Source of the DNA: Magnetovibrio sp.
GTDB lineage: Bacteria; Pseudomonadota; Alphaproteobacteria; Rhodospirillales; Magnetovibrionaceae
Reading direction: 5' to 3'
Assembly: GCA_028281525.1 (NCBI GenBank)
Contig: JANQJR010000055.1
Span: 1-64,000 of the forward strand
Length of the DNA stretch: 64,000 nt
The translations under genes were made by a program, and so were the position numbers. Under the pieces are notes generated by a model. The model did not search any database. It saw only the letters and a list, made by a program, of their open reading frames with translations, and had not been told where the DNA came from. Of the stretch, positions 17,468 to 26,757 are shown one piece after another (position 1 is the stretch's first letter; every line of letters begins with the position of its first letter).

Positions 17468-18127
17468 TTAAATCAATTCGGCGAAATCGCCTGGTGTTTT
17501 CGGCATGTCCGCGCCGTCTTCTTCGGGGGTGGGTTGATCGTCGGCCGGCCCATTGTCCGAACTTGGCACGTCTTCGCGCAACGGGCGCGGCGGACGGTCG
17601 CCACTGCGGCCGATGCTTTTTTGCAAATCCATCAGTTCAATGAAGTTGTCGGCTTGGCGGCGCAGTTCATCGGCGACCATGGGCGGGGACGATTTCACGG
17701 TGGACACGACGGAACAACGCAAGCCTTTGCGTTGGATCGCTTCGATCAGACGGCGGAAGTCTCCATCTCCGGAAAACAGCACCACATGGTCCAGATTCTC
17801 GGCCATCTCCATCACATCGATAGCCAGTTCGATATCCATGTTGCCTTTGATTTTGCGTCGACCGGCGCTGTCGGTGAATTCCTTGGTCGGCTTGGTGACC
17901 ATGGTGTAGCCGTTGTAGTCCAGCCAGTCGACCAGGGGACGTAGCGGCGAATATTCGGCATCGTCCATCAGGGCGGTGTAGTAAAACGCGCGCACCAAGT
18001 GCCCCTTGCTGGCGAAATGTTCCAGCAGGCGTTTGTAGTCGATATCGAAATCCAGGGCGCGGGCAGCGGCGTAAAGATTGGAGCCGTCGATAAAGAGGCC
18101 GATCCGCTCTTGGGGGTAAAAAATCAT
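17468..18127 (-). CDS. NYN domain protein, LabA/DUF88 type
   Basis: 219 residues from ATG 18127, which has AAAGGA upstream; the track start 25 codons earlier is less likely. The PIN-like NYN fold shows its acidic residues in GLFIDGSNLY, GNMDIELAID and LFSGDGDFRRL. Such proteins are predicted metal-dependent RNases. The last 50 residues are Pro/Asp/Glu-rich and disordered. It is divergent from folK. Confidence 0.9.
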   Translation of the reverse strand: MIFYPQERIGLFIDGSNLYAAARALDFDIDYKRLLEHFASKGHLVRAFYYTALMDDAEYSPLRPLVDWLDYNGYTMVTKPTKEFTDSAGRRKIKGNMDIELAIDVMEMAENLDHVVLFSGDGDFRRLIEAIQRKGLRCSVVSTVKSSPPMVADELRRQADNFIELMDLQKSIGRSGDRPPRPLREDVPSSDNGPADDQPTPEEDGADMPKTPGDFAELI

Positions 18128-18261
18128 AAATATCAATCCTTTATGATGAATGAAAAACGAGGCATATCCGAAATACGGTGGATGGCTTATAGGTAGGCTC
18201 AACGCAATCGGGGTGCAAGGGGTTTCCAGCGCCTGTCACCCGCAAACCTGGATTTACGATC

Positions 18262-18804
18262 ATGATTCTCATCGGCATCGGCGCGAATCTGCCGTCCGAG
18301 ACATATGGTTCGCCCTTGGAGACATGTGAGGCCGCTATCGCCGCCTTGGGCCGACGGGAGGGAATCAGGGTCGTTCGCCGCTCGCGCTGGTTTGAGAGCG
18401 CGCCTGTTCCCATGAGCGACCAGCCCTGGTACGTGAACGGCGCATGCGTGGTGGAGACATGCTTGGATGCCGCCGCATTGTTGCGCCAGCTTCACAAGAT
18501 CGAATCCGAATTCGGGCGGGTCCGGGGAGAAAAGAATGCGCCTCGGGTGCTCGATCTGGATCTCTTGGCTTACGATGATCTCATCAGCGATTCGTCAAAT
18601 GGTATGGACATCCCCCATCCGCGTCTTCACGAACGCGCATTCGTCTTGCTTCCGTTGCTGGATTTGGTGCCAGGATGGACGCATCCCGTGATCCATGTGT
18701 CTTTGGAGGCACTGATCGCGCAGTTGCCGCCAGAGCAGATCATACGCCCGATCGAGCCTATCCATGGCAGCCTTGAAGTGGACGACGACCCGGATGAGCT
18801 TTAA
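18262..18804 (+). CDS. folK: 2-amino-4-hydroxy-6-hydroxymethyldihydropteridine diphosphokinase
   Basis: 180 residues with the HPPK motifs IGIGANLPS, FESAPVP, WYVNGACVVET, APRVLDLDLLAYDD and IPHPRLHERAFVLLPL. It pyrophosphorylates 6-hydroxymethyl-dihydropterin in folate synthesis. A roughly 20-residue acidic tail follows the usual end. The start codon lies 134 bases from the divergent NYN gene. Confidence 0.95.
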   Translation: MILIGIGANLPSETYGSPLETCEAAIAALGRREGIRVVRRSRWFESAPVPMSDQPWYVNGACVVETCLDAAALLRQLHKIESEFGRVRGEKNAPRVLDLDLLAYDDLISDSSNGMDIPHPRLHERAFVLLPLLDLVPGWTHPVIHVSLEALIAQLPPEQIIRPIEPIHGSLEVDDDPDEL

Positions 18805-18857
18805 GTGCACGTTCCATGTGCGCCGTGTATTATAACTGTCTAATACAAAAGGCTTTT

Positions 18858-18886
18858 TTGACACGTTGCTTTCCATGCCATATTGT
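18858..18886 (+). promoter_or_regulatory. near-consensus sigma-70 promoter for the cytochrome/propeller genes
   Basis: TTGACA at 18858-18863, a 17-base spacer, and TATTGT at 18881-18886. It directs transcription toward the cytochrome gene with a leader of about 120 bases. A perfect -35 is uncommon in this window. Confidence 0.62.
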
Positions 18887-19014
18887 TTATCGAGACTTAA
18901 GTTGCTGAGCGCTCATCTCTAAGGTGCAATGAACGGCCTCGCTTTTCCTTGGGGGGGAATGGCGGAACCCGCGTAGTCTCGGCAGTGTCAGTCCATAGCA
19001 CGGGGGATCGAAAC

Positions 19015-19833
19015 ATGAATTTTGTAAGAAAGACAAAGTTTGGCGCAATGGCGGCCATTTCTGCTTTTGGTTGCATCGTGGCGTTCGGAAATATGGCTTT
19101 GGCGGACGAAGGCGAAGACATGGACGATGTCGACGCCGCTGTCATGCATGTTCTCGAAGACTATGACATCGCCATTGGCTACGATTACATTGCAACTTTG
19201 ATGCGCTTGCCCAACGCTTTTGGCGAAGGAGCCGCGTGCGTTGTGTGTCACACCTCAAACGATCCGAAGAAAAGTCCCAATGGGCTCGATTTGACGTCGT
19301 GCGAAGGCATCAAGAAAGGCTCCGTTCATGGCCCGATGATTGTGCCCGGCAAACACTATGAAGGCACGTTCCGCCGCCGCATGCGCGATAACCGGATGCC
19401 TTTGGGTGTGCGGTTCGATGTGCCGAAAGACATGCCGGCGATGCAACATATGAAGCAATGGATTGCGAACGGCGCCAAAAACGACGAATTGTTCAAGACC
19501 AAAGTCTTGCCGTCGTTCAAGGACCCAAATGCCTATGGCGGCGAACAGTCCTGTGTGGAATGCCATATGTCCAATCAGGAGCCACCGTCTTTCCACGAAT
19601 TGGACCTGACATCGCATAAGGGTGTGATGCTGGGGGCCGACGCCGTCGCCAAGGCCGCGGAAGGGCTGCCGCCGGTGAAAGTTGTGATTCCGGGCAAGCC
19701 GATGGAAAGCAGGCTTTACCTGCGCGTCACCGAAAACCGCATGCCCGGCGGCATCGGCGCGGACCAGAGCCGCGATCATCCGAATATGCATGTCATGTTT
19801 AGATGGATCGACCAAGGCGCGAAGTGCAACTGA
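19015..19833 (+). CDS. periplasmic diheme cytochrome with duplicated CxxCH/NRMP domain
   Basis: 272 residues from ATG 19015; the track start at 18949 adds residues before the signal peptide (VRKTKFGAMAAISAFGCIVAFGNMALA). The mature protein is an internal duplication. Each half has a heme motif (CVVCHTSN, CVECHMSN), then LDLTS, then a V(V)IPGK segment, then NRMP, then a tryptophan helix (MKQWIANGAK, MFRWIDQGAK). The NRMP Met is a likely distal heme ligand. The layout resembles planctomycete-type cytochrome C domains. It overlaps or nearly abuts the downstream propeller gene, so the two probably act together. Confidence 0.85.
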   Translation: MNFVRKTKFGAMAAISAFGCIVAFGNMALADEGEDMDDVDAAVMHVLEDYDIAIGYDYIATLMRLPNAFGEGAACVVCHTSNDPKKSPNGLDLTSCEGIKKGSVHGPMIVPGKHYEGTFRRRMRDNRMPLGVRFDVPKDMPAMQHMKQWIANGAKNDELFKTKVLPSFKDPNAYGGEQSCVECHMSNQEPPSFHELDLTSHKGVMLGADAVAKAAEGLPPVKVVIPGKPMESRLYLRVTENRMPGGIGADQSRDHPNMHVMFRWIDQGAKCN

Positions 19834-19841
19834 CGCCCGTT

Positions 19842-20972
19842 ATGGCGGAGTTGCCCCAGAACATCCGGAACCGAAGCGCATGGCGCCGTCTTCTCGATTC
19901 GGCTTTGGCCGTTTTGGTGGCGGCGCCGTGTCTTTGTTTCACGCCGGCCACCGCAGACGAGGGCGCGTATACGGTCGTGGCACGATGGCAAACCGGCAAC
20001 ACGGCCCTCAGACCCGTAACTTATGAGAACGGGGTTGTTTTTGCTGCGGGCGAATCGGCCCTTGAAGCATGGGATACGGAAAAAGGTGAACGGCTTTGGG
20101 CGCAGGCTTTGGATTCGCCCGCGGATTTCCGCCCGCGATTGGCGGGAGATGCGATTCTCGTGAGCGGGCGCGCGTTCATCAGCGCATTCGACCAAGCCAC
20201 AGGACAACCGCTTTGGTCCTACCGTCCAGGCTTGCCCGTCGGCGCACCGCTGCATTTCAGAGGGCGCATCTACGTTGGCGTCGGCCATTTGATGACGGCG
20301 CTCGACATGGAAGGCGAGATCGTCTGGTCACGCTCCACCCAAGACAAAAAAGCCATTTGGTATGGGCCGGCATCTTTCGGCGATGACACCGTGCTGTTCG
20401 GCCCCGGCGACGGCAAACTTTACGCCCTAGACGCCGCAACCGGTGACGTGAGGTGGATTCTGGACCAGGCGGAGAAGTGGCAATACCTCCGCCAGCTTCA
20501 TATTTCCGGCGCGACGGTTGTGGCTGGCGGTTACAAGGATAACATCTTCGGTATCGATGCCCGGACGGGTAAGCCCGTTTGGGACTGGTATTCCGGCAAT
20601 TTCATCAATTCCCATCTGGTCTATGGCGGGGTGGCGTACCTGTGGTCGCCAACGGGATGGGTGTATGCGCTGGACGCGGAAACCGGGGTGCGCAACTGGC
20701 GCACCAAGTCCGATTATTTTCCGCGTAAGGACGGTAAGCGCCGGCCGTGGGCGCCGGTGATGGCGGAACTTGTGGCGGATGATCGGGGGCTTTATATCCT
20801 TGATATGAAGGACGTTTTGCACATCTTGGACCATGTTACCGGAAAGGAATATGCCACCCTTCAATTCAAGGAGCGATTACGCCCTTATGTCGCCCTTATC
20901 CCCGGTTCGTCACAACTCATTTTGGGGACGCCAGCGGGGGAGCTTTTACACGTCGAATTAAAATTTATGTAG
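19842..20972 (+). CDS. periplasmic PQQ-type beta-propeller repeat protein
   Basis: 376 residues from ATG 19842, eight bases after the cytochrome stop; the alternative ATG at 19803 overlaps that gene. A signal peptide (RRLLDSALAVLVAAPCLCFTPATA) precedes propeller blades marked by repeats such as YALDAATGDVRW, GIDARTGKPVWDW and YALDAETGVRNW. These are WD-like PQQ/BamB-type blades. Catalytic residues of quinoprotein dehydrogenases are not evident, so a scaffold or binding role is as likely as an enzyme. Adjacency to the diheme cytochrome would fit electron transfer from a bound cofactor. Confidence 0.82.
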   Translation: MAELPQNIRNRSAWRRLLDSALAVLVAAPCLCFTPATADEGAYTVVARWQTGNTALRPVTYENGVVFAAGESALEAWDTEKGERLWAQALDSPADFRPRLAGDAILVSGRAFISAFDQATGQPLWSYRPGLPVGAPLHFRGRIYVGVGHLMTALDMEGEIVWSRSTQDKKAIWYGPASFGDDTVLFGPGDGKLYALDAATGDVRWILDQAEKWQYLRQLHISGATVVAGGYKDNIFGIDARTGKPVWDWYSGNFINSHLVYGGVAYLWSPTGWVYALDAETGVRNWRTKSDYFPRKDGKRRPWAPVMAELVADDRGLYILDMKDVLHILDHVTGKEYATLQFKERLRPYVALIPGSSQLILGTPAGELLHVELKFM

Positions 20973-21189
20973 TTTCCCAAAAAACAATGGCTTAAGCTGT
21001 CGGCACAAAAATTCGCAACAGCTTAAATAATGCAGCAAAATGGGGTGTGTCATAATTGCCACACCGGCTAATAACATTCTGATAAGCGGATAAAACATGT
21101 TGCTCTCTGGTTGTGATGCGTGTAGACGAAAAGACATTGGAATGTTCCGTTAAATCATCTGTGTCAAAAAAATATGTGAGCTCGATACC

Positions 21190-21834
21190 ATGAAGAAACT
21201 CGTTTTTGCAGCCGTTGTTGGTCTGACCCCGGCTTTGATAGGAACTTCCGCCCTTGCGGGCATGATGGATTCCACCTACGTCGGGCTTTCCGGCGTCGCT
21301 TCCATGGTTGGCGATGTCGATGCCAATAACGGTCGTGGAGTTGGTGGTGAGGTGAAAACCACGGCTGATATCGACACCAGCTTGGGGGTGTTGGTCCGCG
21401 CTGGTAAGAAATTCGACGCATTCCGTGCCGAGCTTGAACTTGGCTACCGCGACATCGAAGTGGATAGCATCAAAACTGCAAATGGCGCTTATTCGAGCTC
21501 TTCCGGCGATGCCAATGCATACTCGGTGATGATTAACGGCGCTTACGACTTTGAAATGGATGCGCCCGTTACCCCGTATGTTCTGTTGGGTGTTGGCGCC
21601 CTGCATGTTGACGGCGATGTTGCTTACACGGACGATAATGGCCGTGCAGAGACGCTGTCCGCCGATGACACGACCGTTGCCGCGCAGATTGGTCTTGGTC
21701 TGAGCTACGAACTCACTTCGAGCATTGATCTGGTCGCCGGCTATTCCTTCCTGGGCGCGCCGACAGGTGCAACCGGTGAAGACGAAATCATTCAGATTCA
21801 CAGCGCTCAGATTGGTCTCAACTATTCCTTCTAA
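21190..21834 (+). CDS. outer-membrane beta-barrel protein
   Basis: 214 residues with signal peptide MKKLVFAAVVGLTPALIGTSALA. The mature part shows alternating strands (STYVGLSGVASMV, FRAELELGYRDIEV, TPYVLLGVGALHV, IGLGLSYEL) and ends NYSF, the C-terminal Phe outer-membrane signal. Eight strands of the OmpA-like barrel fold are likely. It is unrelated in sequence to the barrel at 783-1556. It has 217 bases of its own upstream DNA, so it need not belong to the propeller operon. Confidence 0.85.
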   Translation: MKKLVFAAVVGLTPALIGTSALAGMMDSTYVGLSGVASMVGDVDANNGRGVGGEVKTTADIDTSLGVLVRAGKKFDAFRAELELGYRDIEVDSIKTANGAYSSSSGDANAYSVMINGAYDFEMDAPVTPYVLLGVGALHVDGDVAYTDDNGRAETLSADDTTVAAQIGLGLSYELTSSIDLVAGYSFLGAPTGATGEDEIIQIHSAQIGLNYSF

Positions 21835-21876
21835 GCGTTAGGACCCGGTAGGGGTCTTATAATCCGAAGACTTTTT

Positions 21877-21918
21877 ATATGGGCCGTGTCCTCTGGCAAT
21901 TGAGAGCGCGGCCCATAT
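21877..21918 (+). terminator. hairpin downstream of the barrel gene
   Basis: ATATGGGCCG (21877-21886) pairs perfectly with CGGCCCATAT (21909-21918), 42 bases after the stop. A T-run precedes rather than follows the stem on the plus strand, so it is a weaker candidate for intrinsic termination. Confidence 0.4.
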
Positions 21919-22004
21919 GCTTTCTGGACCTTGTCCAAGATATTGCAGTCAAAAGCGGGTTGGTTGTCGTGGAGCTTTTTTACGTAATTTTATTTCGTAA
22001 AATG

Positions 22005-22035
22005 TTGCCTTCCTGGGTTCAACCCAATATATAAT
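22005..22035 (+). promoter_or_regulatory. candidate rpoZ promoter
   Basis: TTGCCT at 22005-22010 and TATAAT at 22030-22035 with a 19-base spacer, 37 bases before the rpoZ ATG. A 7-bp inverted repeat TTTTACG/CGTAAAA (21977-22002) lies just upstream. Confidence 0.45.
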
Positions 22036-22071
22036 CCGCAGATTCACTTACGTTTATGGAGAGCCTGTCCA

Positions 22072-22497
22072 ATGGCCCGTGTTACCGTCGAAGATTGCGT
22101 GACCAAGATTCCGAACCGTTTTGAACTGGTGATGACCGCTGCGCAGCGTGCGCGCGACATTTCCGCCGGTGCGGACCTGACCATGGAACGCGACAACGAC
22201 AAGAATCCCGTCGTCGCCTTGCGCGAAATCGCCGATGAAACCGTCGATTTCGATGCGCTTCAAGAAACCCTGGTTAAAGGCCTGCAGCGCTACGTCGAAA
22301 GTGATGAGCCCATCGAAGAAGAAATGGACGTGCGCGCCTTGCAGCAAGACGTGAGCGGCGAAACCGGCGAAGCGGACGAAGCGGCCGAGGTTGCCGAGGA
22401 CGAGTTGACCGTACACGACGTGGCCGCAGAGGATGTCGCCGACGCGATGGCCGAAGCCGAAGCCATGATGGAAGGGGCCGAAGTCGGAGAGGAATAA
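22072..22497 (+). CDS. rpoZ: DNA-directed RNA polymerase omega subunit
   Basis: 141 residues. The omega core [30 protein letters not shown] is at the N-terminus, with [11 protein letters not shown] following. The last 60 residues are strongly acidic (Glu/Asp/Ala), an extension common in alphaproteobacterial omega. It assists assembly of the beta' subunit. It precedes relA/spoT, the canonical order. Confidence 0.96.
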   Translation: MARVTVEDCVTKIPNRFELVMTAAQRARDISAGADLTMERDNDKNPVVALREIADETVDFDALQETLVKGLQRYVESDEPIEEEMDVRALQQDVSGETGEADEAAEVAEDELTVHDVAAEDVADAMAEAEAMMEGAEVGEE

Positions 22498-22625
22498 GTG
22501 ATTGGGCACGCTCAACGTTGCATTTTTTCAGCGTGCCGCCCTCTTAGGCTCACGGCCCCCCAAACCATATCTGAAAAGCCCTTTGCTCCCCAGCCGCATG
22601 AACGGGTCGAGTGGAGGGTTTTGGC

Positions 22626-24803
22626 ATGATCCGCCAATTCGAACTCGTCGAAACCGTTAAATCCTACGACCCGCAGGCGGATGAGGATCTGATCAACCGC
22701 GCCTATGTCTACGCCATGAAAGCGCACGGTTCCCAGGTGCGTGCTTCGGGCGATCCGTACTTTTCGCACCCTTTGGAGGTTGCGGGCATCCTGACCGGCT
22801 ACCGCCTTGATGCGGCGACCATCGCGACCGCGTTGCTTCACGACGTGGTGGAAGATACCGGCGCGACCATCGAAGAGTTGGAAAGCCTGTTCGGCGAGGA
22901 AGTCGCCAAGCTGGTCGACGGTGTGACCAAGCTGACGCAAATCGAACTGCAGTCCGACCATTCCAAGCAGGCGGAAAATTTCCGCAAACTGCTGCTGGCC
23001 ATGTCCGAAGACATCCGTGTTCTGCTGGTCAAACTGTCGGATCGGCTTCACAACATGCGCACGCTGCATTTCATTAAAAAGCCGGAAAAACGCAGGCGCA
23101 TCGCCACGGAAACCATGGAAATCTTCTCGCCTTTGGCCGAGCGAATCGGCATGCAGGAGATGAAAAACGAACTGGACGACCTGTCGTTTGCCGAAATCAA
23201 CGAGGAAGCGCGCGACAGCGTCTTGAAGCGCCTCGACTACCTGCGTGACGAAGGCAAAACGCTGGTGCCGCGCATCATCGACGAATTGTCCGTGACGCTC
23301 AAAGAGCACGGTCTTGACGCCGATATCACGGGCCGCGAAAAGACGCCGTATTCCATCTGGCGCAAGATGCAGAAAAAGGATGTGCCGTTCGAAGCCATGT
23401 CCGACATCATGGCGTTCCGCATCGCCGTGGACACGGCGGAGGACTGCTACAAGGCCCTCGGGATCATCCACAACGCCTATCGGGTGGTGCCTGGGCGGTT
23501 CAAGGATTACATCTCGGTGCCCAAGCCCAACGGCTATCAGTCTCTGCACACCGGGATCATCGGTCCGGAAAAGCACCGCATCGAAATCCAAATCCGCACG
23601 CGCGACATGCACGAAGTGGCGGAAAACGGCGTTGCCGCCCACTGGCAATACAAACAAGGCGAAAAGGTCAGCGGTAAGCCCACCGACGGCAAACAATACC
23701 GTTGGCTGCGCGAGCTTTTGGAAATTCTGGAAACGGCGGCCGAACCCGAAGAGTTCTTGGAACACACCAAGCTGGAGATGTTCCAGGACCAGGTCTTTTG
23801 TTTCACACCCAAGGGCGACCTGATCAACTTGCCGCAAGATGCAACGCCGGTGGACTTCGCCTACGCCGTGCACACGGAAGTGGGGGACCGGTGCGTCGGC
23901 GCGAAAATCAACGGGCGCATGATGCCGCTGCGCACGCGACTTAAAAACGGCGACCAGGTGGATATCGTCACCGCAAAGACCCACACGCCATCGCCGACCT
24001 GGGAAAACTTCGTCGTCACCGGCAAGGCGCGCGCGCGCATCCGCCGTTTCGTACGGCTCAAGGAACGCGACCAGTACGTGGAACTGGGCAACGCCATGTT
24101 GGAACGCGCTTTCGTGGAAGAGGACTACCCGCTCACCGAAAAGGGCTTGAAGGGCGTTCTCAAAATCTTCCAGAAGGAAACCGTGGACGACCTGATCGCC
24201 GAAGTGGGCATGGGTCACACCTCCGCGCGTGACGTCCTGGAAGCCGTCTATCCCGGCACCAAGAAGGAAAGCGTGGCGCGCAAGCTCGGCAAGATCGTGC
24301 CGATTTCCAAGGCGCGGGCCAAGAAGGCGCAAAAGAAGGGCGAACGTCACGGCATTCCCATCCGCGGCCTGATCCCCGGCATGGCGGTGCACTATGCGGG
24401 GTGTTGTCATCCGCTGCCGGGGGACCGCATCGTCGGCATCATCACCACCGGCAAAGGGGTGACCATCCACACCATCGATTGCGATATCCTGCATCAATAC
24501 GAGGATCAGGCCGAACGCTGGATCGACGTGTCGTGGGAACAGGATGAAAAGTCGCCCAACGACAGCCACGTTTCGCGCGTGCATTTGACGCTTCTGAACG
24601 TACCCGGCGCCTTGGGCGCGTTGTCCAATGTGGTGGCGCGGGGCGAGGGCAATATTTCGAACCTTAAGATCGTATCGCGTTCCGCGGACTTCTACGACAT
24701 GTTGGTCGATGTCGAGGTGCGCGATGTCAAACACTTGAGCGAAATCATCGCCGCGCTGCGCGCCACGCCGGAGATCAATTCCATTGAACGTGCGCGGGGA
24801 TGA
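22626..24803 (+). CDS. bifunctional (p)ppGpp synthetase/hydrolase (Rel/SpoT)
   Basis: 725 residues from ATG 22626, preceded by GGAGG; the track ATG five codons earlier overlaps that ribosome binding site. The domain order is HD hydrolase (ALLHDVVEDTGA), synthetase (GREKTPYSIWRKM, DIMAFRI), TGS (VFCFTPKGDLINLP), and C-terminal ACT (HLTLLNVPGALG). The intact HDxxED supports hydrolase activity. It is the only long Rel-type enzyme in the window and controls the stringent response. Confidence 0.95.
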   Translation: MIRQFELVETVKSYDPQADEDLINRAYVYAMKAHGSQVRASGDPYFSHPLEVAGILTGYRLDAATIATALLHDVVEDTGATIEELESLFGEEVAKLVDGVTKLTQIELQSDHSKQAENFRKLLLAMSEDIRVLLVKLSDRLHNMRTLHFIKKPEKRRRIATETMEIFSPLAERIGMQEMKNELDDLSFAEINEEARDSVLKRLDYLRDEGKTLVPRIIDELSVTLKEHGLDADITGREKTPYSIWRKMQKKDVPFEAMSDIMAFRIAVDTAEDCYKALGIIHNAYRVVPGRFKDYISVPKPNGYQSLHTGIIGPEKHRIEIQIRTRDMHEVAENGVAAHWQYKQGEKVSGKPTDGKQYRWLRELLEILETAAEPEEFLEHTKLEMFQDQVFCFTPKGDLINLPQDATPVDFAYAVHTEVGDRCVGAKINGRMMPLRTRLKNGDQVDIVTAKTHTPSPTWENFVVTGKARARIRRFVRLKERDQYVELGNAMLERAFVEEDYPLTEKGLKGVLKIFQKETVDDLIAEVGMGHTSARDVLEAVYPGTKKESVARKLGKIVPISKARAKKAQKKGERHGIPIRGLIPGMAVHYAGCCHPLPGDRIVGIITTGKGVTIHTIDCDILHQYEDQAERWIDVSWEQDEKSPNDSHVSRVHLTLLNVPGALGALSNVVARGEGNISNLKIVSRSADFYDMLVDVEVRDVKHLSEIIAALRATPEINSIERARG

Positions 24804-24876
24804 TAAGCCCGGTTTTCTTTAAGATTTCATACGTTTTCTCTACATTCCGGCGACATGTTTGACCTATAGTGCGGTC

Positions 24877-25467
24877 ATGTTCCAACGACGCGATAAACAC
24901 TCGGTTTTGATGAAGGTGCGCCAGTTCTTCTGGCCCACTGCCGGCTGGCATCGCTCCACCCGGTACGTGTTCCATCGCGTTGCGCGCATACCCGGATCTG
25001 CTTATTCCATCGCGGCCGGCGTCGCCTGCGGGGCGGCGGTTTCGTTCACGCCGTTCATCGGTTTGCATTTCGTTCTGGCGGCGGTTCTGGCTTACGTGAT
25101 CCGCGCCAACATTATCGCTTCAGCCATCGGCACGGCTGTAGGCAACCCGTGGACGTTCCCGTTCATCTGGATTTTCATCTATAACGTGGGCATCGAGATT
25201 CTCCGCGCCGACGGTGTGGACGCACAGGCGGTGGACTTCCTGGACGTCCTGACCGAAAGCATGGAAGCGATCTATCGTTTGGATTTCAATTATTTGGCGG
25301 ACACGGCCAGCCCGGTGCTGTGGCCGATGTTTGTGGGCTCCGTACCTGTGACCATTGCGGTGTGGTTTCTCTTTTATTTGCCGCTCAAGCCCATGGTCAT
25401 CAAATACCAAGCCGCGCGCCATCACAGGCGCACCCGTAAATTTCCCGACCAACAGGATCAGCTCTAA
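24877..25467 (+). CDS. DUF2062 domain membrane protein
   Basis: 196 residues from ATG 24877; the track start is a TTG six codons upstream. Hydrophobic segments lie at about 45-80, 90-110 and 140-170. The DUF2062 motif GVACGAAVSFTPFIGLHF and NPWTFPFIW are present. Inner-membrane protein of unknown function, usually found, as here, between rel and pdxJ in alphaproteobacteria. Confidence 0.88.
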   Translation: MFQRRDKHSVLMKVRQFFWPTAGWHRSTRYVFHRVARIPGSAYSIAAGVACGAAVSFTPFIGLHFVLAAVLAYVIRANIIASAIGTAVGNPWTFPFIWIFIYNVGIEILRADGVDAQAVDFLDVLTESMEAIYRLDFNYLADTASPVLWPMFVGSVPVTIAVWFLFYLPLKPMVIKYQAARHHRRTRKFPDQQDQL

Positions 25468-25567
25468 TGACCTCCCCAAGGATTCGTATTCATTCAAGTG
25501 ACGTAACGGGCGTTCTTTCTGGCGAAGCCCGAAGGACAGTGACTTTTTTACGCAATGGATCATTTAA

Positions 25568-26323
25568 ATGAGTATGAACCCTAAGCTGCGTCTTGGCGTG
25601 AACATCGATCACGTCGCCACCATCCGCAATGCCCGGGGCGGGGATTATCCCGACCCGTTGCGCGCCGCCAAACTGGCCGCTGCAGCCGGCGCCGACGGCA
25701 TCACCGCGCATCTGCGCGAAGACCGCCGCCACATCACCGATACCGATATTCTGCGCCTGTGCGATGAAATCGATCTGCCGTTGAACCTGGAAATGGCGGC
25801 GACCGACGAGATGCTGGAGATCGCGCTGCGCCACAAACCGCATGCGGCGTGCCTGGTGCCGGAAAAACGCGAAGAACGCACCACCGAAGGCGGTCTTGAC
25901 GTCGTCGGCCAGCACAATACTTTGAAGCCCTTTATCACCAAATTGTTGGATGTGGGCGTGCGCGTGTCCCTGTTCATCGAACCGGACGTGGAAGCCTTGG
26001 ACGCCGCGAAGGCCCTCGGCGCTCCGGTCGTCGAACTGCACACTGGGGCCTATTGCGACGCCCCCAATGGGGCGGAACGCGACATCCAGTTCGAACGCAT
26101 CGCCGCCGCCGCCGCCCATGCGGATACACTGGGTCTGGAATGTCATGCGGGACACGGCTTGACGTATGACACGGTCAAGCCCGTGGCGGCGATTCCCAAC
26201 CTGATGGAGCTCAACATCGGCCACTTTCTGGTGGGCGAGGCGATTTTTGTCGGTTTCGAGGCTTCGATCCGCGAAATGCGCCGCCTCATGGACGAGGCGC
26301 GCTCTGGGGCGAGAGACGCATGA
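25568..26323 (+). CDS. pdxJ: pyridoxine 5'-phosphate synthase
   Basis: 251 residues. The TIM barrel opens with [19 protein letters not shown] and has [27 protein letters not shown] and [12 protein letters not shown]. It condenses 3-amino-2-oxopropyl phosphate with deoxyxylulose 5-phosphate to give pyridoxine 5'-phosphate. It overlaps acpS by four bases (ATGA), the conserved pdxJ-acpS pair. Confidence 0.97.
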   Translation: MSMNPKLRLGVNIDHVATIRNARGGDYPDPLRAAKLAAAAGADGITAHLREDRRHITDTDILRLCDEIDLPLNLEMAATDEMLEIALRHKPHAACLVPEKREERTTEGGLDVVGQHNTLKPFITKLLDVGVRVSLFIEPDVEALDAAKALGAPVVELHTGAYCDAPNGAERDIQFERIAAAAAHADTLGLECHAGHGLTYDTVKPVAAIPNLMELNIGHFLVGEAIFVGFEASIREMRRLMDEARSGARDA

Positions 26324-26754
26324 TTCTAGGCGTCGGTACCGATCTGTGCGACATCCGGCGCATCGAGCAGACGTTGGCGCGCCATGGCGAACGGTTCGTC
26401 CAACGCCTCTACACCGAAGAAGAACGCCAAAAAGCGGAAAAACGCGGCGATGCGCGGGCCAACCGCTATGCCATGTTTTTCGCCGCGAAAGAGGCCTGCG
26501 CCAAGGCTTTGGGCACCGGTTTTCGTCAAAATGTTTACTGGCGCGACTTGAAGGTCGGCAATCTACCCAGTGGCCAACCCATCATGACCCTTTCCAACGG
26601 GGCGTTGAACAGGCTACAAAGCCTCACACCCGATGGGTATGAAGCGAAGATCGATATCTCGTTGACGGATGAATATCCCCTGGCCCATGCCATAGTGGTG
26701 ATTTCCGCCGTACCGAGGAACAACGGATCTGACACGAACGGACAAGACGGATAA
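26320..26754 (+). CDS. acpS: holo-[acyl-carrier-protein] synthase
   Basis: 144 residues. Motif [14 protein letters not shown] holds the Mg-binding Asp and motif [17 protein letters not shown] holds the Glu. It transfers phosphopantetheine from CoA to ACP. Its ATG overlaps the pdxJ stop, and lepB starts four bases after it ends, so the three are co-transcribed. Confidence 0.95.
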   Translation: MILGVGTDLCDIRRIEQTLARHGERFVQRLYTEEERQKAEKRGDARANRYAMFFAAKEACAKALGTGFRQNVYWRDLKVGNLPSGQPIMTLSNGALNRLQSLTPDGYEAKIDISLTDEYPLAHAIVVISAVPRNNGSDTNGQDG

Positions 26755-26757
26755 AGC

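Noticed and set aside
20992-21801. A 269-residue minus-strand ORF opposite the barrel gene
   Set aside because: The plus strand has a signal peptide, strand pattern and C-terminal Phe; the minus frame has none.
22512-24734. A 740-residue ORF on the minus strand opposite the Rel/SpoT gene
   Set aside because: It is the antisense of a conserved gene with full domain structure; it has a His/Phe/Gly-rich composition and no recognisable motif.
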